Assembly (NCBI RefSeq): GCF_017115165.1
Contig: NZ_JABXKF010000032.1
Location: 1-64,000 of the forward strand
Reading direction: 5' to 3'
Source: Nostoc sp. LPT
GTDB taxonomy: Bacteria; Cyanobacteriota; Cyanobacteriia; Cyanobacteriales; Nostocaceae
Length of the DNA: 64,000 nucleotides
Made by a program: the position numbers and the translations under genes. Position 1 is the first letter of the stretch. Every line of letters starts with the position of its first letter. The notes under the pieces are model-generated. The model ran no database searches. It was not told the DNA's origin and saw only the letters and a list, made by a program, of their open reading frames with translations. Shown here piece after piece: positions 44,972 through 54,958 of the stretch.

Positions 44972-45880
44972 TTACTTTTTGTTAGCAAGCAACTTTTGGT
45001 CTGTATCTTCGATTTCTAAAAGTTCTGGAATAGTCACAAAGCGATAGCCTTGCTTTTTAAAGTTGCTAATAATTTCTGGTAAAGCTTGCACAGTTCTGGA
45101 ACGATTACCACCACCATCATGCATTAACACAATCCCACCAGGTTTAGAATCTTTAATCACGTTATTGATCAACTTTGGTACAGTTGGTAACTTGTAGTCT
45201 GTGGAATCAGCCGACCACATCACCACAGCATACTTTTGTCCTTTAGCATAACCAGCTAATCCATTGTGTAGCATGCCACCAGGCGGTCGGAACAGATTTG
45301 TTTTGACACCTGTAACTTGATAAATTAAGTCTGTTGTGCGCTCAATTTCAAAAGCAGCTGCTTGTTGATTAAAGAAGTGATACCAGTGATGCCAAGTATG
45401 GTTGGCAATGACGTGACCTTGAGCGACAATCTGCTTTCCTAACTCTGGATAATTTTTTAGATTCTGCCCGACTACAAAAAACGTCCCTTTGATATTATTT
45501 GATTTCAGAATACTTAGCACTTGCTCTGTTGTCTGAGGCCAAGGGCCATCATCAAAGGTGAGAGCAATCACTTTCTCACCCTGAGTAAGCTTTGCAGCCT
45601 TAATGATTTCCCCTTGAAAACGTGATGGTATAGGGTAGGCTATACCCTTTGTTTGTGCTTCTTGCTGCCAACTTGTAAGCATCGTCGCCTTTAATTTCTC
45701 AATGCGCTGCTGAGTTCCTACGTTTGCAGATACATCCTTAATATTTATACTTGGTCTACTCTGAGCCTCTGAAGCATTTGGTCTTAGAAGCATCATAAAA
45801 GCAAGACTAAAAACACCACCTAAAGCAAGTAGCGCAATTAATATTCCTTCTGGCCACAGAAACGACTTATTGTTTTCCAC
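44972..45880 (-). CDS. Polysaccharide deacetylase (NodB homology domain)
   Basis: A 302-residue membrane-anchored hydrolase with one N-terminal signal anchor (about 12-33) and the catalytic domain outside the cytosol. Motif 1 is TFDDGPWP with D110 (base) and D111 (metal). Motif 2 HTWHH gives H161 and H165. Motif 3 is RPPGG, and the later motif IVLMHDGG supplies the catalytic His. Family 4 carbohydrate esterases remove N-acetyl groups from peptidoglycan or chitin-like polymers; the exact polymer is unknown. It is followed by the PPC remnant and preceded by a 1.6-kb gap. Confidence 0.92.
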   Translation of the reverse strand: MENNKSFLWPEGILIALLALGGVFSLAFMMLLRPNASEAQSRPSINIKDVSANVGTQQRIEKLKATMLTSWQQEAQTKGIAYPIPSRFQGEIIKAAKLTQGEKVIALTFDDGPWPQTTEQVLSILKSNNIKGTFFVVGQNLKNYPELGKQIVAQGHVIANHTWHHWYHFFNQQAAAFEIERTTDLIYQVTGVKTNLFRPPGGMLHNGLAGYAKGQKYAVVMWSADSTDYKLPTVPKLINNVIKDSKPGGIVLMHDGGGNRSRTVQALPEIISNFKKQGYRFVTIPELLEIEDTDQKLLANKK

Positions 45881-47493
45881 CTCAAAGCTCCTTCAAAGAT
45901 CGAACCATCACCACGGTTATGACGGTACGTTATAGCACATTTTTATTAGATATTTAGATACCAGCTGCTTTCTGGTAATCATGAAAATTGGTATTGGTAC
46001 TAACGAGAATTCAGAATTGATAAGACAGACTATATTGCTTTAACTGAAATCTATATGCTCTAGATTTGGACAGCGTTGAATATACAATACTTGGTACTGT
46101 TTAATTTCAACCTAGTCATAAAAGGTAAGCTCTGCCCTTCCACATTATTACCGCTAGCTCTAAGAAGGAGAGGAACACAATCAGATAATTAACCACACCC
46201 CAAAATCCTCTTAAATAGGAGTTATGAATTAGTTGCTGTTTTTCAGTTCACCGTTAAGGCAGCATTATCCTTTGAAGTTTTATAGATTTTCAAATAAGAT
46301 CAACTAAGCTGTCATACCGACAATTTGCACTTTTAGCAGACTGAAGTTTTTTTTAGCCAGACTTTCTGACAGTAAAACTGTATAATTTATAACTTAAGTG
46401 AATTGTTTGATTAACATACAAAACTACTTACAAGGGCGGGTTGTCTTTAAAAAAAGAGTCTGGTAAACTATTAGTTCTATTCTTGATAGGATATATTTTA
46501 CTGCCTGTTGCCATTATTTCTTTTTTAAGAAAAAGTTAAATTTTCAACTAACAGAATGTTACCTTGTACTTTCTATGAAATAGACCAGACGAAAATTGAT
46601 TCAATATAGTTTCTCATTGCCAAGGGGCATTTATTCTTTAAATCTAGTCATCTTTGACTGATTCAGCAAAAATAATTCTATCAGCAGCTTACTTCTCTTT
46701 CGGATGCTGATACTTTAGCCGAAATTGCTAGCTAGTAGCTTTCTGTCTGTGAATGTTTTTCTCGATAATTAAGTATGTTTATATCTTAATTAATAGTACA
46801 GTTTAATATGCACTGTCACCGTGTAATTACGGAAATTAATTTCGTATATATAGGCAAGTGATTAAAATGAGAATAGGATGACATCTATCCATTGAAGCAT
46901 TAAAGTCTATATTTAATATTGAAAAGTAGTATTTTTTACTAAAAACCCTTATTCAACTATATTTCTGCATTTAAAAATATATTTACATTTTGACTAATTT
47001 TATGTAATATCACTTAATAATACAGACCAAAATATATTTTCTTGCAACTTGACCTCCAGCAAAACTACCCTCTGCCTTTTTTCAGTAAAGTGAGGTAGAT
47101 ACTGTCAAACATGGGGTAGACTATTTTGCGACTCTACGACCAATTTTCTGTTTAAAGAAAAAACCTACTGGTTGTATCCCTCTAGCAGTCTGTAACTAGC
47201 TTCTTTTGCAGAAAGAGACAAAACTTACGATTATCTCATAACTTGCCTTATAATTACAGCAATTAGAATTTTTATTTTTAATTATCTATTTAGCAATCCT
47301 AATTATTAGCTTATATTATCTTAGACAAGTCATAGTTTATTTACAGCACTTCTGCTCATCTTTGGTAAATGGATAAGTGTATTATTTAATGTCTGTATAG
47401 GTTGACCCTAAACCCTGTTTTCCTATTAATATACCTTTTGAGTCAAAATAATCAAGGTATTTGTCTCACTTCTGAAACTGGCTAGAAACTTTT
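45881..47493. other. 1.6-kb AT-rich region without an annotated gene
   Basis: The largest gap of the window, between divergent genes. No rRNA, tRNA, known riboswitch or degraded gene was recognised. A possible 32-codon membrane peptide lies at 46441-46539. The gap could also hide a small RNA, but no convincing terminator stem was found by eye. Confidence 0.4.
46441..46539 (+). CDS. Possible 32-residue single-helix membrane peptide
   Basis: A TTG-initiated frame encodes a Lys-rich N-terminus (LKKESGK), a hydrophobic stretch of about 19 residues (LLVLFLIGYILLPVAIISF) and a basic end (LRKS). AAGGGCGGG sits directly upstream as a possible ribosome binding site, although the spacing is short. The pattern, one membrane helix with charged ends, resembles small photosynthetic-complex subunits, but it is not one I recognise. 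It may be chance in AT-rich DNA. Confidence 0.3.
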   Translation: MSLKKESGKLLVLFLIGYILLPVAIISFLRKS

Positions 47494-48066
47494 ATGATTC
47501 CTCACGAAAGTGATGCAAAAGAAGAGCGTGCGTCGTTAAAAGTATGGCGTAGTTGGCAAGAAAATCTGATTTTAATTGCGATCGCACTAGGTTTGGCATT
47601 CTTAATCAGGACTTTTATCGCCGAACCGCGCTATATACCTTCTGACTCAATGTTACCAACCTTACATACTGGCGATCGCTTGGTAGTTGAAAAAATCTCC
47701 TACCATTTTCACCCTCCCATAACTGGAGATATTATTGTTTTTCAGCCACCCGCAGAATTACAACGTCGAGGATATCCCAAAGACCAAGCGTTCATCAAGC
47801 GAGTTATTGGCCAGCCGGGTGAGGTAATTAGTGTTGCTTCTGGCAAAGTCTACCTCAACGGTCAACCCTTGGCAGAAGACTACATCGCTGAACCTCCAAA
47901 TCAGCCATATCTACCAGTAAAAGTCCCAGAAGACAAATTTTTCGTTATGGGAGATAATCGCAACGATAGTAATGATTCTCGCTATTGGGGCTTTTTACCC
48001 AGAAAAAATGTCATCGGTCGAGCAACGTTTCGCTTTTGGCCTCTTGATCGCATTGGGTTCATTTAA
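47494..48066 (+). CDS. lepB: Signal peptidase I
   Basis: A 190-residue membrane-anchored protease that removes signal peptides from exported proteins. One N-terminal transmembrane segment (about 24-42) precedes box B with the catalytic S52 (PSDSMLPTL). K102 is the general base (FIKRVIGQPGE), and GDNRNDSNDSR is box E. The length is normal for the cyanobacterial/plastid type with a single anchor. The ATG is the only suitable start. Cyanobacteria usually have two paralogues, so the symbol is generic. Confidence 0.95.
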   Translation: MIPHESDAKEERASLKVWRSWQENLILIAIALGLAFLIRTFIAEPRYIPSDSMLPTLHTGDRLVVEKISYHFHPPITGDIIVFQPPAELQRRGYPKDQAFIKRVIGQPGEVISVASGKVYLNGQPLAEDYIAEPPNQPYLPVKVPEDKFFVMGDNRNDSNDSRYWGFLPRKNVIGRATFRFWPLDRIGFI

Positions 48067-48151
48067 TCAATTTTGGATTTTAGATTTTCTTTCCATCCAA
48101 AATTCCAAATTTCCAGAGTTAGAAGTTATTTTAAAACTTCTAACTTTTAAT

Positions 48152-48685
48152 TTAAAACCTCAAATAATACATCATCTGAGCGATCGCATCACCAGTTAAC
48201 TCTAACCGCCGTTGGAAATCAGCCAGGTTACGGTAAGGCCCGGCTGATTGCCGATTTTGCACTACTGTTTCCGCCAAAGACAAATCTATAAATGGAATTT
48301 GTGCTAATTTTTCAACGGTTGCTGTATTTGGGTTGACTAAATAGGTAGGATTTTCTAAAGATTCGTGGTCATAGTAAATAAAATTCAGCAAAGGCTTTAA
48401 TGGTTCTAGGCGCGGCGCTGGTATACCCAAAGCCGCAGCGATATCTTCAATACAGTAAAATTTCACACCCGAATGTGAAAGTTCCACAAGCGATCGCGCT
48501 TGGTGAATTGACAAACCTGGTAGGCGTAACCAATCATCTACAGTGGCTTGATTAGCATCAATGCGGATACCTAATTGAGCCGCTATCTGAATTTCTTCCC
48601 CAGATTGTAGGCGATAGTAGGGATCGTTGAGGAGCTTGGCGCGGAGTTTTTGCAGTCTGGAATTTAAAGGTAGCCAGTTATTCAT
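48152..48685 (-). CDS. Helix-hairpin-helix (ComEA-type) protein
   Basis: A 177-residue soluble protein with two helix-hairpin-helix units. The first is RIDANQATVDDWLRLPGLSI (then HQARSLVELSHSG) and the second is LVNPNTATVEKLAQIPFIDL (then SLAETVVQNRQSAGPYRNLA). Such NxNxAxxxxLxxLPGI repeats bind DNA without sequence specificity in ComEA and related proteins. No signal peptide is evident, so a cytosolic role is more likely than DNA uptake. It lies just downstream of the TM2 gene on the minus strand with a 14-base gap, suggesting one transcription unit. Confidence 0.82.
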   Translation of the reverse strand: MNNWLPLNSRLQKLRAKLLNDPYYRLQSGEEIQIAAQLGIRIDANQATVDDWLRLPGLSIHQARSLVELSHSGVKFYCIEDIAAALGIPAPRLEPLKPLLNFIYYDHESLENPTYLVNPNTATVEKLAQIPFIDLSLAETVVQNRQSAGPYRNLADFQRRLELTGDAIAQMMYYLRF

Positions 48686-48699
48686 GATTGTCGCTTACC

Positions 48700-49074
48700 T
48701 CAAGAAATCTGGTCTAGCAATTGGCGGCGCTTTTGTTCAAATTCATACTCTGAAATCAGTCCATCCTGGCGCAGAGCATCTAATTCCCGCATTGCGTCAG
48801 CGATCGCTCCTACCTGATTAATCGCTTTTTGTGAGTTCCTTGCCGCTGACTTGCCTAGATTAAAGTTACGATCAAAAGCTTCTTCGTCTTGGGCTAAATA
48901 CCAAACTCCCTCAATCGCACTAGCTACCTTGGGGATAGGCGTCCAGGAAAGCAACACATACAAAACACCCCACAAAGGCTGTCCCAGGTAGAATTTATGT
49001 AATCCTGAAATTGTCAGCGTGCCAGAAAAAGCTAAAACAGCAGCAACACTTCGACTTTTGCGCTTGGTCAACAT
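48700..49074 (-). CDS. TM2-domain membrane protein with C-terminal SHOCT-like helix
   Basis: A 124-residue protein. The TM2 domain (about 8-55: SRSVAAVLAFSGTLTISGLH then KFYLGQPLWGVLYVLLSWTP) has two membrane helices and the typical G-x-H-x-F-Y-L-G turn. The C-terminal motif MRELDALRQDGLISEYEFEQ (then KRRQLLDQI) is a SHOCT-like oligomerisation helix. The ATG at 49074 is chosen; 23 upstream codons are Cys-rich and unlike the family. Function unknown; these proteins are common in bacteria. Confidence 0.85.
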   Translation of the reverse strand: MLTKRKSRSVAAVLAFSGTLTISGLHKFYLGQPLWGVLYVLLSWTPIPKVASAIEGVWYLAQDEEAFDRNFNLGKSAARNSQKAINQVGAIADAMRELDALRQDGLISEYEFEQKRRQLLDQIS

Positions 49075-49421
49075 ATTTCTAATAAATATACGAATACCAC
49101 AGTTCCTACAATAAGACAGCCAAAAGGCACAGAAACAATTCAAAACTCAATCATTCAAAATTCCATAAGTTCGCGTAGCGTCTCGTAGAGAAGAAAAGTA
49201 ATTTAGTAAACATCCTGGCTATATTGCTAAATTTATAATCACTAGTCACCATATAAATTCATTTTAGTCAACTACCCTGTCTTGCCCTTCGGACTTTCAG
49301 ACTTTTGGGTGGTAAGTCCCACAATTTAATAAATATTTGAAGAAATTTGAGTAAGTTTCACATGACTGTGCATTGAGCTTTGATGCTAATTTTAAGTTTT
49401 TAATGGATTTAGATTACTACG
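49075..49421. other. Divergent spacer with short palindromic repeat
   Basis: The 25-base sequence at 49169-49193 (core CGCGTAGCGTCTCG) is the exact reverse complement of 18329-18353. The rest is AT-rich and should hold promoters for the genes on both sides. Confidence 0.6.
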
Positions 49422-50354
49422 ATGTCACAGACCTTCCTACCGCCAGAATGGTTTAAACAGCTTTGTGATCCTTACGCTGTGCTAGGAATTTCTGTGAGTG
49501 CTGACGATCGCCAGATTTTTAAACGCTATCACACTTTAGCGAAACTCCTACATCCCGATCGCTATGCTAAAAGCTGCAATCCAGACCAAGAATTGGCAAC
49601 GGCAATACTTAGCTATTTAATCAATCCAGCTTACGAACAACTCAAACATCGACACAAGCGCTTGATTGCTATAGCCATGTTGCGATCAGACGCAAGAGTA
49701 TTACAGCAGCAAGCTTTGTGTGGGCAAAGTGCCATAGCTGAAGAAATTATGGAAATGTCACCACCCCAAGCAGAATTGTTTTATGAAGAAGCGATCGCCT
49801 CCTATGCAGAAGCTCAATACAAATCACTCCATCAGTTTTATCAAGTTACGCAACAAATTAGTATACTAAACTTAGTTTATTTACAGTTGCATAAACCTGA
49901 CCTGTTTCTACCGCAAAAAGTTGTTCCCATCATCCCTGAAGTAGAAGTCAAGCCAGTTGAATTGACATTAAATGAAAAAACTAATGTCAAACCAGTTTTG
50001 ACAAACTACGCCCAACGTCACTACCAGCGAGCGATTGAGTACGTCAGACTAGCCAATTGGGCTTTAGCCGTGCAAGAACTGCGCGATGCCATCAAGTTAG
50101 AGCCAAATAACAGCGACTATTATGCGTTATTAGGTTTAGTACATCTAAAACAGAAATTTATCGGGATGGCTAGGGTTTACATCCGTCAGGCATTAAAACT
50201 TAACCCGCAAGATTTACTAGCTCAAAAATACGCTACCAGATTAAAAATTGAACCGGGTGAAAACACCAATCCTAAATCAATGGCTAAAGCTCTGAGTATT
50301 GCGGCTTTATTAAGTCGATTTAACAAGGGAAAACGTTCTCAAGTCAAGTGTTGA
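49422..50354 (+). CDS. J-domain protein with TPR-like C-terminus
   Basis: A 310-residue protein. The N-terminal J domain (about 17-75) contains DPYAVLGISVSADD and the HPD tripeptide H44-P-D46, required to stimulate DnaK ATPase. The C-terminal part has a tetratricopeptide unit pair (HYQRAIEYVRLANWALAVQE then LRDAIKLEPNNSDYYALLGL and KFIGMARVYIRQALKLNPQD). The architecture, J plus TPR, suggests a co-chaperone that brings DnaK to a specific client. It lacks the Gly/Phe and zinc domains of DnaJ. Followed 126 bases later by the DUF1825 gene. Confidence 0.9.
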   Translation: MSQTFLPPEWFKQLCDPYAVLGISVSADDRQIFKRYHTLAKLLHPDRYAKSCNPDQELATAILSYLINPAYEQLKHRHKRLIAIAMLRSDARVLQQQALCGQSAIAEEIMEMSPPQAELFYEEAIASYAEAQYKSLHQFYQVTQQISILNLVYLQLHKPDLFLPQKVVPIIPEVEVKPVELTLNEKTNVKPVLTNYAQRHYQRAIEYVRLANWALAVQELRDAIKLEPNNSDYYALLGLVHLKQKFIGMARVYIRQALKLNPQDLLAQKYATRLKIEPGENTNPKSMAKALSIAALLSRFNKGKRSQVKC

Positions 50355-50480
50355 AATTTCGGTAACAAACCGTACTAAAACCGAAGCTTCGTGACTAGAT
50401 TACTCCCCTAGACTAAAATAATAAATAGAAGTAAAGCTATTAAGCTACTGAGTCTGGGCACTCAGTTTAATATAAGCAAT

Positions 50481-50804
50481 ATGGGATTCTTCGATTCTGA
50501 AATAGTTCAACAAGAAGCAAAACAGCTGTTTGAGGATTATCAAGCGCTGATCAAGCTTGGCAACAGCTACGGCAAATTTGACCGCGACGGCAAAAAGCTG
50601 TTTATTGAGCAAATGGAAGCGATGATGGATCGGTATCGCATCTTTATGAAGCGCTTCGAGCTATCAGAAGATTTCATGGCACAAATGACAGTAGAACAAC
50701 TGAAAACGCAATTAGGTCAGTTCGGTGTCACCCCGCAACAAATGTTTGACCAAATGCACCTCACTTTAGAACGGATGAAAGCCGAGCTAGAAAAACAGCC
50801 CTAG
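50481..50804 (+). CDS. DUF1825-family cyanobacterial protein
   Basis: A 107-residue helical soluble protein (MGFFDSEIVQQEAKQLFEDY, then KLFIEQMEAMMDRYRIFMKR, then QMTVEQLKTQLGQFG). It belongs to DUF1825, found only in cyanobacteria, with no known role. The helices have heptad-like spacing and could form a coiled coil or bundle. It may share a transcript with the J-domain gene. An in-frame spacer repeat follows its stop. Confidence 0.88.
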   Translation: MGFFDSEIVQQEAKQLFEDYQALIKLGNSYGKFDRDGKKLFIEQMEAMMDRYRIFMKRFELSEDFMAQMTVEQLKTQLGQFGVTPQQMFDQMHLTLERMKAELEKQP

Positions 50805-50912
50805 TCAATTTTAGATTTTGTGGAAAGTCAGATCGCCCGCAGTCGGCACTCCAACTTTCCAAGCCAGATTTTGGATTCATTGGCAATCCAAAATTCAAAA
50901 TCTAAAACTAAA

Positions 50913-52838
50913 TTATTGTGACTTGGGACGAGAAAACTGCGAAGGTGGCTTGAAGTTTTCTACAGGTACGTTCTTGAGTGCCTTCTCCATAAAATCTTTC
51001 CAAATGGGAGCGACCATCACACCACCTGTGGCATGGTCAGCTAATTGTCTGTTGTCATCTCTCCCTACCCAGACAGCAGTTGTCAACTGTGGCACAGTAC
51101 CAACAAACCAAATATCTTTTTCTGATGATGTTGTTCCCGTTTTTCCTGCGGCTGGGCGACCGAGAGCAGCACCTTTACCTGTACCTTCAGTGATTACCGA
51201 TCGCATCACATCTAGAATTGCTGCTGATGCCCAAGGATCGAGAACTAACTGCGGTTTAGGCGTGTTATCTAGCAACACGTTACCACTACTATCGGTAACA
51301 CGAGCAATTACAGTTGGTGGAGATTGCCAGCCATAATTAGCAAAAGTAGCATAGGCACTAGCCATTTCCAGAGGTGTAACACCAATTGCCCCAAGTGGTA
51401 AGGAAGTCACAGGTTCCATTGGACTCATAATGCCCAAGGTACGACAGGTTTCTATGACTCTATTCATCCCTACAGCCTTACCAATCTTGATGACCGGAAT
51501 GTTGCGCGATTGGGCTAAAGCTCTACGGATTGGCATAGCTCCGCTAAAACCGCCATCATAATTTCTGGGAAAGTACCAACCGTTACCATCTCGATAGCTA
51601 ACTGGAGCATCTACCACCGTTGAGTCTGGCCCATATTTACCAGTAGCAAAAGCAGTGTAGTATACAAACGGTTTAAAAGAAGATCCAGGCTGGCGCTGAG
51701 ATTGAGTTGCACGATTAAACTCACTGGTCTTAGGATCTATACCACCCACCAGTGCTTTGATAAAATGTGTGCGCGGATCTATTGCCACCAAGGCCATTTG
51801 ATTCTTAGATAATCCTTGCCCCAGAAGTGTTTTATGCCACTTAGTAACAGTTTCCTCTGCCATGATTTGGAAGTTGGCATCAACTGTAGTTTGCACCCGC
51901 ATCCCGCCTTTAAGTAGTGTCTCACGCCCAAACTTTTTAGCCAACTCCTGCGCTACAGTATTGGTTACATAAGGTAGAGCACTACCTTGAAAGGATTTAA
52001 TTCTCCCAAGTTTGATTTCTTGCTTGAGGGCATTGTCGTATTCTGACTGGCTGATCCAGTTCAAATCCAGCATCCGTTTCAGCACTTCTTTTTGTTTCTG
52101 TTTTGCCAGCTTCATGCTCACAAACGGGCTGAATTCTTCTGGTGCTTGGATCAAACCCGCCATCATTGCTGACTCACCCAAGCTTAAATATTCTGATGAC
52201 TTATTAAAGTAACTGCGGGCTGCCGTTTGTACACCATAATTGTTATGACCCCAATAAACTTGATTGAGGTACATTTCTAAAATTTGGTCTTTAGTGAGAA
52301 TTTGCTCTAACCGGATTGCTAGCACCCCCTCTGCTAACTTGCGGGTAAAGGCACGCTTGCGAGACAAAAATAGATTTTTTACCAATTGCATGGTGACAGT
52401 AGAGCCACCCTCTTTGACTCCACCTGCTGCTGCGTTAACTACTACAGCACGCCCAACGCCGACGGGGTTAATACCGTGGTGATCGTAAAAGTGGCTATCT
52501 TCACTTGCCAACACTGCCCGTTTTAAATTCGGCGAAATTCTGTCTAGAGGTACAACTTCCCGGTTGGCTTCCCCGTGAATACTCGTTAAGAGTTTGCCCT
52601 TAAGGTCATAAATGTAAGTCGTTTCTGAGGGAAAGAAGTTACGTAGCTGTCTCACATCTGGCAAATTACGGAAACTGATGGCTAAACCAACCAGTCCTCC
52701 GGCTACAATGGAACTTGCCAGCATGGTGATTGAGAGGAGAGTACCGCCAGTTACCTGACCGACTCCTTTCAAAAACTCAAAACCTGATGAAGCCCGACGC
52801 TGTGGCTGTTTATCTTCAAAAGTCCTAGACGACGACAC
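50913..52838 (-). CDS. Class A penicillin-binding protein (PBP1A type)
   Basis: A 641-residue bifunctional peptidoglycan synthase. The cytosolic tail is short, one transmembrane segment lies at about 32-56, and the catalytic domains are in the periplasm. The GT51 glycosyltransferase has EDSHFYDHHG with catalytic E113, then GGSTVTMQLVKNLFL. The transpeptidase has SxxK at S386-S-F-K389, AQSRNIPVI (SxN) and KTGTTSSEKD (KTG). The start is GTG with GAGGAAGTG upstream. Filamentous cyanobacteria carry several class A PBPs, so no number is given. It is convergent with the DUF1825 gene. Confidence 0.94.
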   Translation of the reverse strand: MSSSRTFEDKQPQRRASSGFEFLKGVGQVTGGTLLSITMLASSIVAGGLVGLAISFRNLPDVRQLRNFFPSETTYIYDLKGKLLTSIHGEANREVVPLDRISPNLKRAVLASEDSHFYDHHGINPVGVGRAVVVNAAAGGVKEGGSTVTMQLVKNLFLSRKRAFTRKLAEGVLAIRLEQILTKDQILEMYLNQVYWGHNNYGVQTAARSYFNKSSEYLSLGESAMMAGLIQAPEEFSPFVSMKLAKQKQKEVLKRMLDLNWISQSEYDNALKQEIKLGRIKSFQGSALPYVTNTVAQELAKKFGRETLLKGGMRVQTTVDANFQIMAEETVTKWHKTLLGQGLSKNQMALVAIDPRTHFIKALVGGIDPKTSEFNRATQSQRQPGSSFKPFVYYTAFATGKYGPDSTVVDAPVSYRDGNGWYFPRNYDGGFSGAMPIRRALAQSRNIPVIKIGKAVGMNRVIETCRTLGIMSPMEPVTSLPLGAIGVTPLEMASAYATFANYGWQSPPTVIARVTDSSGNVLLDNTPKPQLVLDPWASAAILDVMRSVITEGTGKGAALGRPAAGKTGTTSSEKDIWFVGTVPQLTTAVWVGRDDNRQLADHATGGVMVAPIWKDFMEKALKNVPVENFKPPSQFSRPKSQ

Positions 52839-53011
52839 GGCTATTTCACTTCCTCACTTGTAAATTTAACTGTAATTGATTGGGTGAAGCAAGGCGGTTA
52901 GTTTTTTGCAATTATAGTAGTTTGGCAGATAAGAAAGTGGATAAATTGCCAGTGAATATAACCAACTTAACTTCTAGTGTGCAAAACATAGCTAATAATG
53001 AATCTCTTCGG

Positions 53012-54202
53012 ATGACGCAAGATATGAATTGTTTGCGTCGTGGTGTAGTAGAAGTATTCCCACAATCAGATGATGTTAACAGCGAAAGTTTAGAAAGGCT
53101 CTTACTAACTACACAACAACCTTTAAGGGTCAAATTAGGGATTGACCCTACAGGTACTGATATTCATCTTGGTCATAGCATACCAGTACGAAAACTGCGA
53201 GGATTTCAAGATGCAGGTCATACAGCAGTTTTAATTATTGGCGATTTTACAGCACGTATTGGCGATCCAACTGGTAAATCTGAAGTGCGTCGTCAGCTTA
53301 CAGAAGCAGATGTAGCTAAAAATGCTCAGACTTATTTAGATCAAGTACGTCCTATCTTGGATTTTGACACACCAGGAAGGTTAGAGGTGCGCTATAACTC
53401 CGAATGGCTCTCTGGGTTAAACTTAGAGAAAATTTTGGAGTTACTCTCCACGATGACGGTGGGACAGATGTTAGCGAAGGAAGGATTTGCCGATCGCTAT
53501 AAAAAAGAGAATCCGATTTTTATCCATGAGTTCCTGTACCCGTTAATGCAAGGTTTTGATTCCGTTGCCGTTGAGGCAGATGTGGAATTGGGAGGGACTG
53601 ATCAGAAATTTAACCTTGCTGTGGGCAGAGATTTGCAGCGCCATTTTGGTCAAAAGCCCCAATTTGGTATGCTGCTGCCAATTTTGATTGGCACGGATGG
53701 CGTGCAAAAAATGTCTAAGTCTTTAGGTAATTATATCGGATTGTCAGAACACCCAGGACAAAAGTATCAAAAGTTGCAAGGAGTTCCCGATAATCTACTA
53801 GAACAGTATTTTGAACTGTTGACAGATTTACCTTTGGATCAACTGCCAGAAAATCCCCGCGATCGCCAAACACTCTTAGCATGGGAAGTTGTTAAACAGT
53901 ACCACGGTGAAACCGCAGCCCAAGAAGCAAAAGTTGCAGCCCAAAGCGGCGGCAAAGAAGGTGCTGTTCCAGAATTTTCTCTAGCTGGCGTGCAGCAATT
54001 TCCTACTAAGTTAGCGTATATTCTCAATGTCACTGGCTTGTGCAAAAGTACCGGGGAAGGAAAGCGGAAAATTCAAGAAGGTGGAGTACGCCTAGATGGC
54101 GATCGCATCACTGATGCTGACACCACTTTCGATGCTCCTAGTGAATTACACGGTAAAGTTTTACAAGTTGGGAAAAATAAGTTTGTGCGCTTAGTACCCT
54201 AA
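53012..54202 (+). CDS. tyrS: Tyrosyl-tRNA synthetase
   Basis: A 396-residue class I synthetase that charges tRNA-Tyr. The HIGH-type motif is HLGH within [22 protein letters not shown] is the tyrosine-binding block, and KMSKS is present. The S4 RNA-binding domain occupies about the last 65 residues ([14 protein letters not shown]). The ATG at 53012 gives the expected length; in-frame starts at 52952 (GTG) and 52880 would extend it by up to 44 unconserved residues. It is divergent from the PBP gene. Confidence 0.95.
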   Translation: MTQDMNCLRRGVVEVFPQSDDVNSESLERLLLTTQQPLRVKLGIDPTGTDIHLGHSIPVRKLRGFQDAGHTAVLIIGDFTARIGDPTGKSEVRRQLTEADVAKNAQTYLDQVRPILDFDTPGRLEVRYNSEWLSGLNLEKILELLSTMTVGQMLAKEGFADRYKKENPIFIHEFLYPLMQGFDSVAVEADVELGGTDQKFNLAVGRDLQRHFGQKPQFGMLLPILIGTDGVQKMSKSLGNYIGLSEHPGQKYQKLQGVPDNLLEQYFELLTDLPLDQLPENPRDRQTLLAWEVVKQYHGETAAQEAKVAAQSGGKEGAVPEFSLAGVQQFPTKLAYILNVTGLCKSTGEGKRKIQEGGVRLDGDRITDADTTFDAPSELHGKVLQVGKNKFVRLVP

Positions 54203-54225
54203 ATTGGGAGTGAGAATGAAAAAAC

Positions 54226-54255
54226 TAATGACAAATGACCAATGACCAATGACAA
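54226..54255. repeat. Heptamer array supplying the pyrF start codon
   Basis: Four units AATGACA/AATGACC/AATGACC/AATGACA give ATGs at 54228, 54235, 54242 and 54249, each in a different frame from its neighbour. Only 54242 leads into pyrF; the others meet a stop within six codons. No Shine-Dalgarno can lie in this array. Confidence 0.85.
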
Positions 54256-54958
54256 AATAATTGTGGCTTTAGATGTGCCGGATGAACAAGCTGCGATCGC
54301 TCTTATAGATCGGCTACCGCAAGTGGTTTGGTGGAAAGTCGGTTTAGAGTTGTTTACTAGCACTGGCCCGATAATTCTGGAAGTGTTAAAGTCTCGCCAA
54401 AAGCGCATTTTCTTGGATTTAAAGTTTGATGATATTCCTAATACCGTTGCTGGTGCTTGCCGGAGTGCAGCTAGATACGGAGTGGATTTACTGACAATTC
54501 ATGCTACTGCTGGTAGAGATGCCCTGAAAGCCGCAACTGAGGCGGCACAGTCAGGGGCTGCAAAAGCAGGTGTACAGCCACCAAAGTTAATTGCTATTAC
54601 CCTGCTGACGAGCATTTCTGCTCGGCAGTTGGCATTTGATTTAAAAATACCTCTAGAATTGCCAGAATATGCTCTAGAAATGGCACTGCTGGCTCAAGAA
54701 TCTGGTTTGGATGGGGTAGTTTGTTCGCCTCAAGAGGTGGCACAGCTACGACAAACTTGTGGAGATGACTTTTTGCTTGTTTGTCCGGGGGTTAGACCAA
54801 CTTGGGCAGACAAAGGCGATCAAAAGCGATCGCTCACTCCAGTCCAAGCCATTAAAGCCGGTGCAGATTATCTAGTGATTGGTCGTCCCATCACCGCTAC
54901 TACTGAGCCTGAGTTAGCCTGGAAGCGGATTTCTGAGGAGTTAATCACGGTGGCATGA
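54242..54958 (+). CDS. pyrF: Orotidine 5'-phosphate decarboxylase
   Basis: A 238-residue TIM-barrel enzyme that makes UMP, the last step of de novo pyrimidine synthesis. The catalytic DxKxxD array is D59-L-K61-F-D-D64, IVALDVP opens the barrel, and VCPGVRP plus [11 protein letters not shown] bind phosphate. The start ATG and the next three codons come from a heptamer tandem repeat. The following gene overlaps by four bases (ATGA). tyrS lies 40 bases upstream on the same strand. Confidence 0.96.
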   Translation: MTNDKIIVALDVPDEQAAIALIDRLPQVVWWKVGLELFTSTGPIILEVLKSRQKRIFLDLKFDDIPNTVAGACRSAARYGVDLLTIHATAGRDALKAATEAAQSGAAKAGVQPPKLIAITLLTSISARQLAFDLKIPLELPEYALEMALLAQESGLDGVVCSPQEVAQLRQTCGDDFLLVCPGVRPTWADKGDQKRSLTPVQAIKAGADYLVIGRPITATTEPELAWKRISEELITVA

